47,348 nt of DNA from Candidatus Pacearchaeota archaeon (GCA_016186425.1 JACPLR010000017.1:1-47348), one strand, 5' to 3'. Positions 21,876 through 29,376 are shown, numbered from the stretch's first letter. A program made the numbers and translations. The notes: generated by a model not told the origin, from the sequence alone.

Positions 21876-23015
21876 TTATTTATTATCAATGCCAATAGCC
21901 TGAGAAATATTTGTGAAATTGTCTTTTTTTAACAATTTAACAAGGCTTTGATTTATTTCAGAAATTGTTTGTGGGCCTTCAAAAACCATTCCAGTAATTA
22001 ATTGAATTAATGAAGCCCCAAGCTTTATTTTTTTATAAGCATCTTCTGCTGAAAAAACCCCTCCAACACCGATTATTATAAATTTTCCTTTTGTTTTTTT
22101 GTAAATATAAGCAATATTTTTATTTGAAAGTTCTTCTACAGCTTTGCCACTTATACCTCCAACTTCTGGCAGATTATTATCTTTAATTTTAAGATTTTTT
22201 CTGTCTTTTGTTAAATTAGTGCAAACAAAACCATTAATTTTATATTTTTCAGCTAGATTTATTATATTATCAATCTGTTTTTCTGATAAGTCCGGGGCTA
22301 TTTTAAGAAAAATTGGTTTTTTGGAAGGTATTTTTTTAATTTCAGCCAACAATGAATTAAGAGCTTTAGCATCGTGAAAAGGCTGTCCGCCGTAAGCATT
22401 TGGACAGCTTAAATTAATTGTTGTATAATCTCCGATTTCTGCAAATGCTTTGTAAGCTTTCACATAATCTTTAATTCCGGCTTCAGTAGATGCTGTCAAT
22501 TTTGAATTTGTTTTTGCCACGCTTATTCCAATTGGCATTTTAAATTTTTCTGAATTATTACTAAGTTTTTCTTGCAGTCTTTTTGCAACAGCTTCACAAC
22601 CTTCACTTTTTAATCCATAGTAAACAACCAAGGCTTTTGATTTCTTAAGCCTCCAGAGTCTTGGCTTTGGATTTCCCTCGCATTTCTCTCCTGTAACAGA
22701 GCCTATTTCTTCAAAACCAAATCCCGATTCCGGGATAATGTCTATTAAATATCCGTCTTTATCAAATCCTGCTGATAAACCTATAGGATTTTTAAATTTA
22801 ATATCAAGAATTTCCTGTTCAAGCATTGAATTTGAATAAGAAAAACAAGTTTTTGTTGCTAGTCTTGTTATTGGATTTGAACCTAAAATTCTGCCCAATC
22901 TTAAAGTATTGTCATGCACTTTTTCAGGATCAAGTTTGAAAAATATCTGCTTAATTATTCCTTTGTATATTCCTTTAATTGCTTTGTTTCTTAGATAAAT
23001 AATTAATTCTTTCAT
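21876..23015 (-). CDS. pyrD: Dihydroorotate dehydrogenase, class 2-like, with a cysteine at the base position
   Basis: Oxidises dihydroorotate to orotate in UMP synthesis. The 379-residue protein has the class-2 N-terminal extension with an amphipathic helix and the LDPEKVHD motif (about 28-35), the FMN barrel (GLSAGFDKDGYL; GFGFEEIGSVT), and IIIGVGGVFSAEDAYKKIKLGASLIQL at the phosphate site. Class-2 enzymes use Ser as base in NxSSPN; here the motif reads NLSCPN, with the Cys typical of class 1. No other pyrimidine gene is nearby, and class-2 enzymes are unusual in archaea, so transfer from bacteria is likely. Start ATG 23015 abuts the divergent DUF192 gene. Confidence 0.9.
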   Translation of the reverse strand: MKELIIYLRNKAIKGIYKGIIKQIFFKLDPEKVHDNTLRLGRILGSNPITRLATKTCFSYSNSMLEQEILDIKFKNPIGLSAGFDKDGYLIDIIPESGFGFEEIGSVTGEKCEGNPKPRLWRLKKSKALVVYYGLKSEGCEAVAKRLQEKLSNNSEKFKMPIGISVAKTNSKLTASTEAGIKDYVKAYKAFAEIGDYTTINLSCPNAYGGQPFHDAKALNSLLAEIKKIPSKKPIFLKIAPDLSEKQIDNIINLAEKYKINGFVCTNLTKDRKNLKIKDNNLPEVGGISGKAVEELSNKNIAYIYKKTKGKFIIIGVGGVFSAEDAYKKIKLGASLIQLITGMVFEGPQTISEINQSLVKLLKKDNFTNISQAIGIDNK

Positions 23016-23068
23016 TATGTTTGCTCATGTTTGGTAAAGTATTTAACCTTTTTGAATTAAGTTATTAT

Positions 23069-23581
23069 ATGAAAAAAGACAGATTTTTAGCTTTATTTAT
23101 ATTATTTTTATTAATGATTATTATTTTGGTAACTATTTACATTTATTTTAATAATTTTAAACAGCAAACACCTGTTCAAGATGTTCAAACAGCTGAAAAT
23201 ATTAAACAGACGTGTTTTAAACAGGCAAACATAAAAATAAACAAGTGTTTTAGTGTTGAGGTTGCACAAACAGCTGTTGAAAGAGAGAAAGGATTGATGT
23301 TTAGAGAAAAATTAGATAGTGATAAAGGCCTGTTATTCATATTTCCAAGGGCAGAAAAATATGGATTCTGGATGAAAAATACACTTATTGCTTTAGATAT
23401 AATCTGGATTGATGAAAATAAAACAATAGTTTATATAAAAGAAAACGCTTTGCCTTGTAAAGAAGAAAAATGTGACGTTTATTATCCAAATAAAAAAGCT
23501 TTATATGTTCTTGAGGTAAATGGTGGTTTATCTGAAGAGAATAATTTAAGTGTTGGAGAGATTGTGGAGTTTAGAAATTAA
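23069..23581 (+). CDS. Membrane-anchored DUF192 protein
   Basis: A 170-residue protein: N-terminal membrane anchor (about 5-27), a linker (about 30-55), and a DUF192 domain recognised by EREKGLMFREKL, GLLFIFP and YGFWMKNTLIALDIIWID, ending VLEVNGG...VGEIVEF. The family is widespread and structurally known but of uncertain function. I chose ATG 23069 because the earlier ATG at 23021 lies where the promoter should be and would add residues before the anchor. The linker is unusual: its DNA is packed with AAACAG half-sites (23159-23278) like those around and inside the gene at 27231. Confidence 0.85.
   Translation: MKKDRFLALFILFLLMIIILVTIYIYFNNFKQQTPVQDVQTAENIKQTCFKQANIKINKCFSVEVAQTAVEREKGLMFREKLDSDKGLLFIFPRAEKYGFWMKNTLIALDIIWIDENKTIVYIKENALPCKEEKCDVYYPNKKALYVLEVNGGLSEENNLSVGEIVEFRN
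23159..23278. repeat. Cluster of AAACAG(C/G)TGTT-type sites inside the DUF192 gene
   Basis: Within 120 bases: AAACAG (23159), AAACACCTGTT (23166), AAACAGCTGAA (23187), AAACAG (23204), AAACAGG (23219), AAACAAGTGTTT (23239) and AAACAGCTGTT (23268). The same sequence is repeated upstream of and inside the coiled-coil/winged-helix gene at 27231-27878. Confidence 0.6.
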
Positions 23582-23594
23582 AAATATCTAAATT

Positions 23595-23640
23595 AAATTT
23601 TTCACATAGAAAAATTTAGTATTGTGTGGATTCAAGAACC
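23595..23640 (+). repeat. Family B repeat, copy 7 (first half)
   Basis: Stem AAATTTTTC (23595-23603) / GAAAAATTT (23609-23617), then AGTATTGTGTGGATTCAAGA. The element ends at the stop of the convergent gene at 23643, a plausible terminator position. Confidence 0.65.
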
Positions 23641-23642
23641 AA

Positions 23643-23936
23643 TTATATTTCTGTTGGATTTGTCGATTCGAAATTTTTTAATTTCTTTCTGATATTTGTA
23701 AGGTAATATATTGGAGCCAATGGAATTATAATTGCAGTTATAACTGTATCTGTTGTAGATAAATAATCTTTTTTATGAAGTTGTATAACTAAAATAAGGA
23801 TAAAGATATAATATATCAATCCTAGAATAATTGCCGAGACTTGTATTAATAAAAACATATTTCCTATATTATCTATGGAACCAGATAAAAAAAACATTGG
23901 AATAGTAAAGATTATGACTAATAAAATAAATAACAC
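23643..23936 (-). CDS. Small membrane protein, 97 aa
   Basis: Not recognised. Three hydrophobic segments (about 2-18, 28-53 and 63-80) and a short basic/charged tail. It is 13 bases downstream of the HAD phosphatase gene on the same strand, so probably the last gene of a recombinase-HAD-membrane protein operon. No family features beyond membrane topology; a four-helix relative of small archaeal membrane proteins cannot be excluded. Confidence 0.6.
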   Translation of the reverse strand: MLFILLVIIFTIPMFFLSGSIDNIGNMFLLIQVSAIILGLIYYIFILILVIQLHKKDYLSTTDTVITAIIIPLAPIYYLTNIRKKLKNFESTNPTEI

Positions 23937-23949
23937 GATTGTTAATATA

Positions 23950-24588
23950 TCATACGTTTTTCTTTCTTATTCCAAAATATCTTAATTGATTAATTAATTG
24001 TTTGTAATTATGAAATAAAATATATTTCATGCCAATTTTCTTGGCAGGAATTAAATTCCAGTCCCTATCGTCGATAAACAAGCAGTTTTCTGGTTTAGTT
24101 TTAAGTTTTTTAGCTGTTAATTTATATATTTCTGGATTTGGTTTTCTAATTCCCTCTTTTTGAGACCAAACAGCAGTATTTACCAGTTTATCTAGATTGA
24201 ATTTCTTATAAGCTTCGTAAGACATTCTTGTCTGGTCTGATAAAATGGCTACTTTGTATTTATTTTTTCTTAGCTTTTTAACAAGCTTAAACATTTTTCT
24301 ATCTTTCTTAAAATGTTTTTTAAATGCTTTAATAAATAATTTGTCTAATCTGCTTCGAGAAATATGAAAATGATTGACAATTTGATTTAAATGATGTTCT
24401 GTTGTATACTCTTCTTTAACCATGTCTTCCCAATAAGGATTAATGGCATCAAACCACTCTTCAAAACCTATGTGCAGCTTTTTAGCCATATATTCATGAA
24501 TTGATCTGCCATGGCCAACTAATAACACGCCATTAACATCAAATATTATTGCTTTGATTTCAGTTCCTCTTTTTGTTTGTTTTTTCAT
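23950..24588 (-). CDS. HAD-superfamily hydrolase
   Basis: A 212-residue phosphatase-like protein. HAD motif I is FDVNGVL (residues 16-22), with Asn instead of the second Asp (general acid) of DxD. Motif II is in VAILSDQTR (about 113-121), a Lys appears in IRKPNPEIY, and motif IV is FIDDRDWNL. A helical cap (about 25-100) is rich in His and Lys. The N at motif I resembles haloacid-dehalogenase-like or atypical members more than classical phosphatases. The gene starts 2 bases after the recombinase stop, so the two are co-transcribed. Substrate unknown. Confidence 0.85.
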   Translation of the reverse strand: MKKQTKRGTEIKAIIFDVNGVLLVGHGRSIHEYMAKKLHIGFEEWFDAINPYWEDMVKEEYTTEHHLNQIVNHFHISRSRLDKLFIKAFKKHFKKDRKMFKLVKKLRKNKYKVAILSDQTRMSYEAYKKFNLDKLVNTAVWSQKEGIRKPNPEIYKLTAKKLKTKPENCLFIDDRDWNLIPAKKIGMKYILFHNYKQLINQLRYFGIRKKNV

Positions 24589-24590
24589 GT

Positions 24591-25352
24591 TTATTTTCCA
24601 AGTTTTGCCTGAACTTTATTAAAAAGCTCTTCTGAGAGAATAGCTTCATGCTGGCCTTTACTTTCCTGATTTGCAAACTTAACATATCCTAAGTAAGTCT
24701 TATTTTGAAGTAATTTTTTTAAACCAGCTGTTGTAAAAGAATATTTTTTAGCTAACTGAGTTAAACTAATGTGGCTATTTAAAAATTCCTTAAAGATTTC
24801 TTCAATTTCTTTTGAGGTTTCGGTGGGCATCAACTCTTTATTTACTAATTTATATCCTCTTGGAGCTTTTGTGATAAACCCTCCTTCTCTTGCTTTTCTT
24901 TCCATTCCAAACTTAGTTCTGTCTCCAATTATATTTCTTTCAAACTCTGCAAAAGCAGAGATTATATGAAACATTAACTTGCCAGAAGCAGAAGCTGTTT
25001 CAATTTTATCCTGCAACGAAATAAAATCTATTCCCCAATCCTTAAGTTTGTCTATTGTTAAAATTAAATCTTTTAAACTTCTTGAAAACCTATCTAATTT
25101 GTAAATAAATATTGCCTGAAATTTCCTCTGTTCAGCATCCCTAAGTAAATTAGTCATCTCAGGTCTTTTGAGGTCTTTGGCTGATTTACCTTCATCTCTA
25201 TAAATTTTATAGACTTCATAGCCTAATGCTTTAGCATAATTACTCATTGCATCTTCTTGGGCATCTAAAGAAAATCCGTGCTGGGCTTGGTCTTGAGTTG
25301 AAACTCTGACATAAATTGCTGCTAGTGGTCTAGCTTGATTATTTTGAACCAT
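24591..25352 (-). CDS. Serine recombinase (resolvase N-terminal plus Recombinase domain)
   Basis: Site-specific DNA recombinase using a serine nucleophile. The 253-residue protein has the resolvase catalytic domain (about 11-150): YVRVSTQDQ with the nucleophilic Ser, FIYKLDRFSRS with catalytic Arg residues, and FAEFERNIIGDRTKFG. A PF07508-like domain follows (about 165-252; APRGYKLV and LLQNKTYLGYVKF). It lacks the zinc-ribbon and coiled-coil of full large serine integrases (450+ residues), so it is a short version. Upstream is a palindromic operator. It could drive inversion or excision of the accessory segment to its right. Confidence 0.9.
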   Translation of the reverse strand: MVQNNQARPLAAIYVRVSTQDQAQHGFSLDAQEDAMSNYAKALGYEVYKIYRDEGKSAKDLKRPEMTNLLRDAEQRKFQAIFIYKLDRFSRSLKDLILTIDKLKDWGIDFISLQDKIETASASGKLMFHIISAFAEFERNIIGDRTKFGMERKAREGGFITKAPRGYKLVNKELMPTETSKEIEEIFKEFLNSHISLTQLAKKYSFTTAGLKKLLQNKTYLGYVKFANQESKGQHEAILSEELFNKVQAKLGK

Positions 25353-25373
25353 CTTCCTCTTTTAATTGTAAAC

Positions 25374-25430
25374 TTAGGGTATCTATTTCCTGGTTTACGT
25401 GTATTTAGGGTGCCCTAAGTATATAAATTT
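25374..25430 (-). promoter_or_regulatory. Recombinase promoter with palindromic operator
   Basis: On the minus strand a TTTATATAC box (around 25420-25428) precedes the palindrome TTAGGG-TG-CCCTAA (25405-25418). A half-site, also TTAGGG on the plus strand, lies at 25375-25380. A repressor there would block transcription start. ATG 25352 has AGAGGAAG before it. The rest of the gap 25353-25553 is AT-rich without other features. Confidence 0.6.
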
Positions 25431-25553
25431 TGTGTTTTAGAACATCTTTTAATGCTGATTAGGCGAAGTTCTTACACATAAAATTGGTTTTTCAGGGATT
25501 TTTTAAGGATTTTTATTTATGTAGAAAGATTTAAGCTTTGATAGGAAGTTTTA

Positions 25554-25994
25554 TTATGAATTTTTTAGGGGTTCTCTTTGAATTGGCCAGGAATGAACAC
25601 TTTTTGATGCTCTATCAAGAGCTCTTCTAAATTGTTCTTTTGAAAGATGTAATCTCTCTACTCTCCCTTTATTTCCGATATTTTGCTCGAAAGTTCCCCT
25701 ATTTTTTGATAATTTTTTTAATTCTTTTTCAGCAATCCATTTAAAATTTTGAGTTATTTGCTCTAAAAAACCCGCAAAATTTCCTGGATCTCTTATAGGA
25801 ATATAGTCTTGAAATTCTTCTTTTCTTACCATCATTCTAGATCCTCTATCAAACTCAAATATAGGGTCGCCTGTGGAATTATATTCTCCAGTAAAATAAA
25901 CAAATAAATCAATTTGTTTATTATAATAAACAACTCCTGTTTCAAATGGTTGATTTATAAGATCCTCACTTGCAGCAATATGAAATTCTGGCAT
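25554..25994 (-). CDS. Hypothetical protein, 146 aa
   Basis: Not recognised. A soluble protein with a beta-rich first half (VVYYNKQIDLFVYFTGEYN near 21-39) and a basic, helical second half ending in a possible DNA-binding-like helix (LSKEQFRRALDRASKS near 117-132). Start ATG 25994. Upstream lies a set of TTTTAATGGTTTTAG-like repeats (26093-26170). Its position between the recombinase and the winged-helix genes suggests membership of the same accessory segment. Confidence 0.6.
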   Translation of the reverse strand: MPEFHIAASEDLINQPFETGVVYYNKQIDLFVYFTGEYNSTGDPIFEFDRGSRMMVRKEEFQDYIPIRDPGNFAGFLEQITQNFKWIAEKELKKLSKNRGTFEQNIGNKGRVERLHLSKEQFRRALDRASKSVHSWPIQREPLKNS

Positions 25995-26092
25995 TTTTTA
26001 TTAAAGATTATAAGATTTTTAAAGATTTATGTGCTGATAGTTAATTTTTTCTAATTTAGCTAATTTCTTGCTGATTTTACACATGCTAAAAC

Positions 26093-26170
26093 TTAATGGT
26101 TTTGATTAAATGTTTTAGTTTTAATAGTTTTAATGGGAGATTTTGGTGATTTTTAATGGTTTTAGAAATA
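26093..26170. repeat. Degenerate repeats of TTTTAATGGTTTTAG upstream of the gene at 25554
   Basis: TTAATGGTTTTGA (26094), AATGTTTTAGTTTTAAT (26110), AGTTTTAATGGGAGATTTT (26126) and TTTTTAATGGTTTTAGA (26150) are related. They lie about 100-170 bases upstream of ATG 25994 (minus). The remainder of 25995-26323 shows nothing recognisable. Confidence 0.4.
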
Positions 26171-26323
26171 AAGCTCAAGCTAGGAATCGTGAAAAAAGAT
26201 GAGAAGCAGAAAATACAAAGAATACAAAACCTTGTAGATTTTAGCCAGAACTGAACTTAGATTTTATGATTAGTAGATTGTTTAGAAAATATTCTGTTCA
26301 GCTCTTACTAAGATGAAAGATTA

Positions 26324-26491
26324 TTATTTCATTAATTTGTAATTTCTTACTAGCTTGCCAATACCTATCACAAGTACGCCAATTGCTATAAGCCACTTAT
26401 TCCAGGTTGTTAGAACTGGGAGTAAATTAGCTGCTTCCAACAATAGCAATAGTCCTATAACAGTTACCAGCCATGCGGTTAGTTTTGCCAT
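26324..26491 (-). CDS. Small membrane protein, 55 aa
   Basis: ATG 26491 to TAA 26324-26326. The protein begins MAKLTAWLVTVIGLLLLLEA and has two hydrophobic helices (about 5-26 and 33-47) and a basic end. Short proteins with this MAKxTAWLVT start are familiar from DPANN genomes, function unknown. An AGAGGA site lies 5 bases upstream of the start. The 240 bases between it and the next gene to the right show no gene. Confidence 0.7.
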   Translation of the reverse strand: MAKLTAWLVTVIGLLLLLEAANLLPVLTTWNKWLIAIGVLVIGIGKLVRNYKLMK

Positions 26492-26735
26492 TTTTCCTCT
26501 TTTGTTTTTGTTTCTTTTTTAGTAAACCTAATCATAGAAGATCATCTCTCAGCCCATACTGAATAATGCCGATGATATTAGTATCAGCAAGATGATCAAT
26601 CTTTAACTAATGGTTTGGTTAGTTAATGCCGTCTTTAACTCTTTTTAGCTGAAAGGTAAAGGGTTTTTAGCTATTTAAAGGTTTAGAAAATAAGATTAAA
26701 TATAGGCTAAAACATATTATCTTTGCTTAAATGTT

Positions 26736-26933
26736 TTAAGCAATATCTGGTAAATATTGGTCTCTGATCTTGCGTAAGTCTTTTAGAAAGTTTAATGAAA
26801 TTGAATCATATTCTTGAAAGAAATCTACTTTTTCTGGAATTTGCGGTGAGAGAATTTCCGCAACTTTATGATCAAGTCTCCAAAACTTCGATTCTTGAAT
26901 CTGAATTATATTTGAATTATAATGTTCGGGCAT
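26736..26933 (-). CDS. Small hypothetical protein, 65 aa
   Basis: Not recognised. A soluble protein with no cysteines or membrane segments, mostly helical by composition. ATG 26933 is preceded on the minus strand by an AT-rich stretch with TATATT right at the start but no clear ribosome-binding site. It lies divergent from the iteron region of the gene at 27231, about 100 bases away. Coding status is plausible but rests on length alone. Confidence 0.45.
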   Translation of the reverse strand: MPEHYNSNIIQIQESKFWRLDHKVAEILSPQIPEKVDFFQEYDSISLNFLKDLRKIRDQYLPDIA

Positions 26934-27027
26934 AATATATAATAGTAAATTTTATTTTTAAATTAAATGATTAAGGGCTATAGGGATATTTTTATTAGAT
27001 AAAATGGGCTCTTTTTAAATGAAAAAT

Positions 27028-27185
27028 GGCTGTTTATGGTAGTTTTTACTTCTCTATTTTTATCGACGGATATTGGCTGTTTATGGGTGTTTAAACAGCT
27101 GTTTATTGCAAATGGTATGGTGTTTAAAATGCAAAAATAGCTGTTTATTGGTGTTTTTTATAGTTTTTTATGGTGTTTTTTGTTA
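27028..27185. repeat. Upstream iterons with CTGTTTA/AAACAG half-sites
   Basis: GGCTGTTTATGG at 27028 and 27075; GGTGTTTAAACAGCTGTTTA starting 27086, which contains the perfect palindrome AAACAGCTGTTT; GGTGTTTAAAA at 27119; AGCTGTTTATTGGTGTTTTT at 27139; GGTGTTTTTTG at 27172. They lie directly upstream of ATG 27231 and overlap the likely promoter, so they are candidate operators or iterons for the encoded protein. Confidence 0.65.
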
Positions 27186-27230
27186 AAAAAACAAAACATT
27201 TAAATACCTCTTCCGTATATAAATAATAGA

Positions 27231-27878
27231 ATGTTTAATTGGCTATTTAATCATAAGAAAAAAGATGAAGTAGAAGAGGTAAAGAAAGAGGTAAGAGGTT
27301 CATTTGACCATGTTAAAACTGACATTAATAAAATTAGCAAGTGGGTTAACCACTTAAACAACCAAGATATTTCTTTAAACACCCGTTTAGATGATGTTAA
27401 ACATGATATATCGACGATAAAAAATGAATTTGAACAAATGAAAGAAGTTATTTCAATGCTTAATGAAGGGGTATCTAAACAGGTGTTTAAAACAGCCAAG
27501 CCTGTTTATCGTAAACAAACAGCTGTTGAAGGTGTCCAAACAGCTGTCCAAACAGCTGTCCAAACAGGTAAAAACAATGATTTTTTAGGAATCTCAAATT
27601 TATCTGTAACTGAAAAAGCAATTCTTTGGGTGTTAATAAATAATGAATTAAAATTAAGTTATGATGATTTAGCTGCAATGCTTGGAAAAACGAGATCAAC
27701 AATAAGGGGTCAGATAAATAGCATAAAACAGAAAAGTGATGGTTTAATAGAAGAGTATGTTGAAGGTAATGGAAAAAAAAGAGTTTACATACCTAATGAA
27801 ATAAAAGAAAAAATATTGAAAAATGTGAAAGTGAGAGTAGATAAAGGAAGTAAAAGAACGAGGAAAGAGAAAGAATAA
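27231..27878 (+). CDS. Coiled-coil/winged-helix DNA-binding protein with self-encoded iterons
   Basis: A 215-residue protein with three parts: a basic/hydrophobic N terminus and coiled coil (about 12-80, heptad-like VKTDINKI...LDDVKHDISTIKNEFEQMK), a linker rich in QTAV repeats (about 85-115), and a winged helix-turn-helix (about 122-190, LSVTEKAILWVLINNELKLS then LAAMLGKTRSTIRGQIN), with a basic tail. The linker DNA (27477-27568) consists of the same AAACAGCTGT sites that lie upstream. The architecture and spacing are shared with the convergent gene at 28320. It may be an origin-proximal replication, partition or nucleoid factor that binds its own gene; a plasmid-type initiator is an alternative. 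Confidence 0.75.
   Translation: MFNWLFNHKKKDEVEEVKKEVRGSFDHVKTDINKISKWVNHLNNQDISLNTRLDDVKHDISTIKNEFEQMKEVISMLNEGVSKQVFKTAKPVYRKQTAVEGVQTAVQTAVQTGKNNDFLGISNLSVTEKAILWVLINNELKLSYDDLAAMLGKTRSTIRGQINSIKQKSDGLIEEYVEGNGKKRVYIPNEIKEKILKNVKVRVDKGSKRTRKEKE
27477..27568. repeat. Intragenic AAACAGCTGT repeat cluster
   Basis: AAACAGGTGTTTAAAACAG (27477), CCTGTTTA (27500), then three CAAACAGCTGT units and a final CAAACAGG between 27515 and 27568, spaced 12 bases apart at the end. They encode the QTAV-rich linker and match the upstream iterons. Confidence 0.7.
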
Positions 27879-28300
27879 AGTAGTGGTTAATATAAAGGTT
27901 TAAAGAGATAAGGAGAGATTTGTAGGGGATAAAATAAGCTTAAAAAACGAAAAGTGAGAGTTAAAATATCATAAAAACCTGAGAAAAAGGAGTAAAAAGC
28001 AAAGGATAAGTGAAAAACAAAAAATAAATAGGGGAAAGTGAGGGTAAAAATACTGAAAATGTTTAATATTAATTAAAATAAAAATCTTTAATGTAGTAAA
28101 GTGAGAATAAATAGATAAAAATAAAAAAAGTTTGAAGAAGAATATATTAAAAAATAAAGGAAAATGAGAAAAAAGTAGGGGATAAAAAGAGAAAAAGGAG
28201 GCACTAATGTAAGGGATAAAATAATAAGGGAAAATAAAATTAAGAGAAAAAGTTGGGAAAATTAGATGGTTAATAGACTTATTCGGTGTAGCTGTTAATT
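27879..28300. repeat. Purine-rich intergenic region with repeated motifs between convergent winged-helix genes
   Basis: The 441-base gap is strongly purine-biased on the plus strand. GTAGGGGATAAAA occurs at 27922 and 28175, the variant GTAAGGGATAAAA at 28209, and AAAGTGAG at 27951, 28035 and 28098, each followed by a (G/A)(G/A)T-AAAA tail. No open frame of useful length. It could be a binding array, an RNA, or a decayed gene. Confidence 0.5.
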
Positions 28301-28319
28301 GAGAATCTATTTTGATGAA

Positions 28320-28997
28320 TTATATCTCTCTAAGCTTAATTAAAGTGTCTAAAGAAGCTAATTTCTTAAGATCTTGAGATATATGGAGAAGCACTTTCTT
28401 GTTATTAACCTTTTCTTTCTCAAGAGGAACACCTTTAGCTATAATCCTTTGAATGTAGTCCCTAATTGAACTTTCAGAAAGATTTAGATGAGAGGATAGT
28501 AAATGATAATCTACGAGAAATCCCTGGTCTTCTAGCTGATAAATAAAAGAGAAAACAAGCATTTCCTGGTTGGTAAGATGTTTGAATTGAAGGATTGTCT
28601 CTTTTTTAAGAGCGTCTAATTGGCTTAAAATTAGGGATGGATTAGAAGAATAGATGTGTCTGTCTGTCTGTTGGTTTGTCTGTCTGTCTGTCGAAACCCC
28701 CTTATTTCCTATGGAATTTAAGGTATTTTGGCTTTTTAAGCCTTGAAAATGGTATTTATCTGTCGAAGTGTCTGTCGAATTACCAGAATGTGTCTGATTT
28801 ATCTGTCGAAGTGTCTGTTGGTCTGTCTGTCTAAAATCATGATTTTTTTCTGAAATATTATAATTATTTTTAACAGAAAAAAGAGCTAGAATTGAGTTTT
28901 GGATTTCTCCAAGTTCTTTATTTATATTTGAAATTTCCTGTTTAAGAAGAGTTATATCCTCTTTAACTTTCTGAAATGCTTCTTTAACCTGATCCAT
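28320..28997 (-). CDS. Coiled-coil/winged-helix DNA-binding protein, second paralogue
   Basis: A 225-residue protein with the same plan as 27231-27878: coiled coil (about 1-40, VKEDITLLKQEISNINKEL), a low-complexity linker of TDRQT/TDQQT repeats (about 55-115), and a C-terminal winged helix (about 140-210, LTNQEMLVFSFIYQLEDQG then LSESSIRDYIQRIIAKG). The linker DNA is made of CGACAGACA-type repeats, different from the AAACAG sites of the first gene. No such sites appear upstream of its start. Likely another site-specific DNA-binding factor of the same family with different specificity; function inferred only from architecture and the nearby origin. Confidence 0.72.
   Translation of the reverse strand: MDQVKEAFQKVKEDITLLKQEISNINKELGEIQNSILALFSVKNNYNISEKNHDFRQTDQQTLRQINQTHSGNSTDTSTDKYHFQGLKSQNTLNSIGNKGVSTDRQTNQQTDRHIYSSNPSLILSQLDALKKETILQFKHLTNQEMLVFSFIYQLEDQGFLVDYHLLSSHLNLSESSIRDYIQRIIAKGVPLEKEKVNNKKVLLHISQDLKKLASLDTLIKLREI
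28655..28835. repeat. Intragenic CGACAGACA repeat cluster
   Basis: Read on the minus (coding) strand: four TTCGACAGA units, two AACAGACA units and runs of AGACAGAC. Some are arranged as AACAGACACTTCGACAGATA and its near copy, giving the TDRQT/STDTSTDK-like linker. Only this gene carries them in the parts of the window I compared. Confidence 0.65.
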
Positions 28998-29106
28998 GTT
29001 TTAGGAATTAAGTTGAATTTTATAAAGATTTATATCATATGGACTTATGTGTTACTCCTAAACTATTTCATAAGATTGACTTACTTATTTAATTATATTC
29101 ATAAAT

Positions 29107-29376
29107 TTATTTATTATGGGTAGAATAAGCTTCCTGGGCTTTGTTTGATAATCTCCATCTAAGCCTTCGTATGTATTTAGTTCCCTTAGAATTCTTGTTT
29201 ATAGGGATAACAATACCTTTTTTCTCTAATTCTTGAATTAGTGTCTTTGTAAATTCCTCATCCCTAGCTATTTCATGTGCTATTTGAGAGGTAAATAATG
29301 GCTTTGGAAACTGATCATAAAGAACTGAAAGAATATGTTCTGTTATTTTCTCCCTCTTTTTTGCCGAAATCTTCAT
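29107..29376 (-). CDS. Small winged-helix protein, 89 aa
   Basis: An 89-residue basic protein, probably a single winged helix-turn-helix: KITEHILSVLYDQFPKPLFTSQIAHEIARDEEFTKTLIQELEKKG (given in part: LFTSQIAHEIARDEEFT) followed by a basic wing and tail (KNSKGTKYIRRLRWRLS). It may regulate the neighbouring accessory genes or bind the origin-side region. It ends about 110 bases before the start of the preceding minus-strand gene, and no shared repeat is seen in that gap. Confidence 0.65.
   Translation of the reverse strand: MKISAKKREKITEHILSVLYDQFPKPLFTSQIAHEIARDEEFTKTLIQELEKKGIVIPINKNSKGTKYIRRLRWRLSNKAQEAYSTHNK

Noticed and set aside
26500-26640. Possible C/D-box small RNA (GATGAT and CTGA-like blocks)
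   Set aside because: The boxes do not match RTGATGA/CTGA in a proper order on either strand and no guide complement could be tested by eye.
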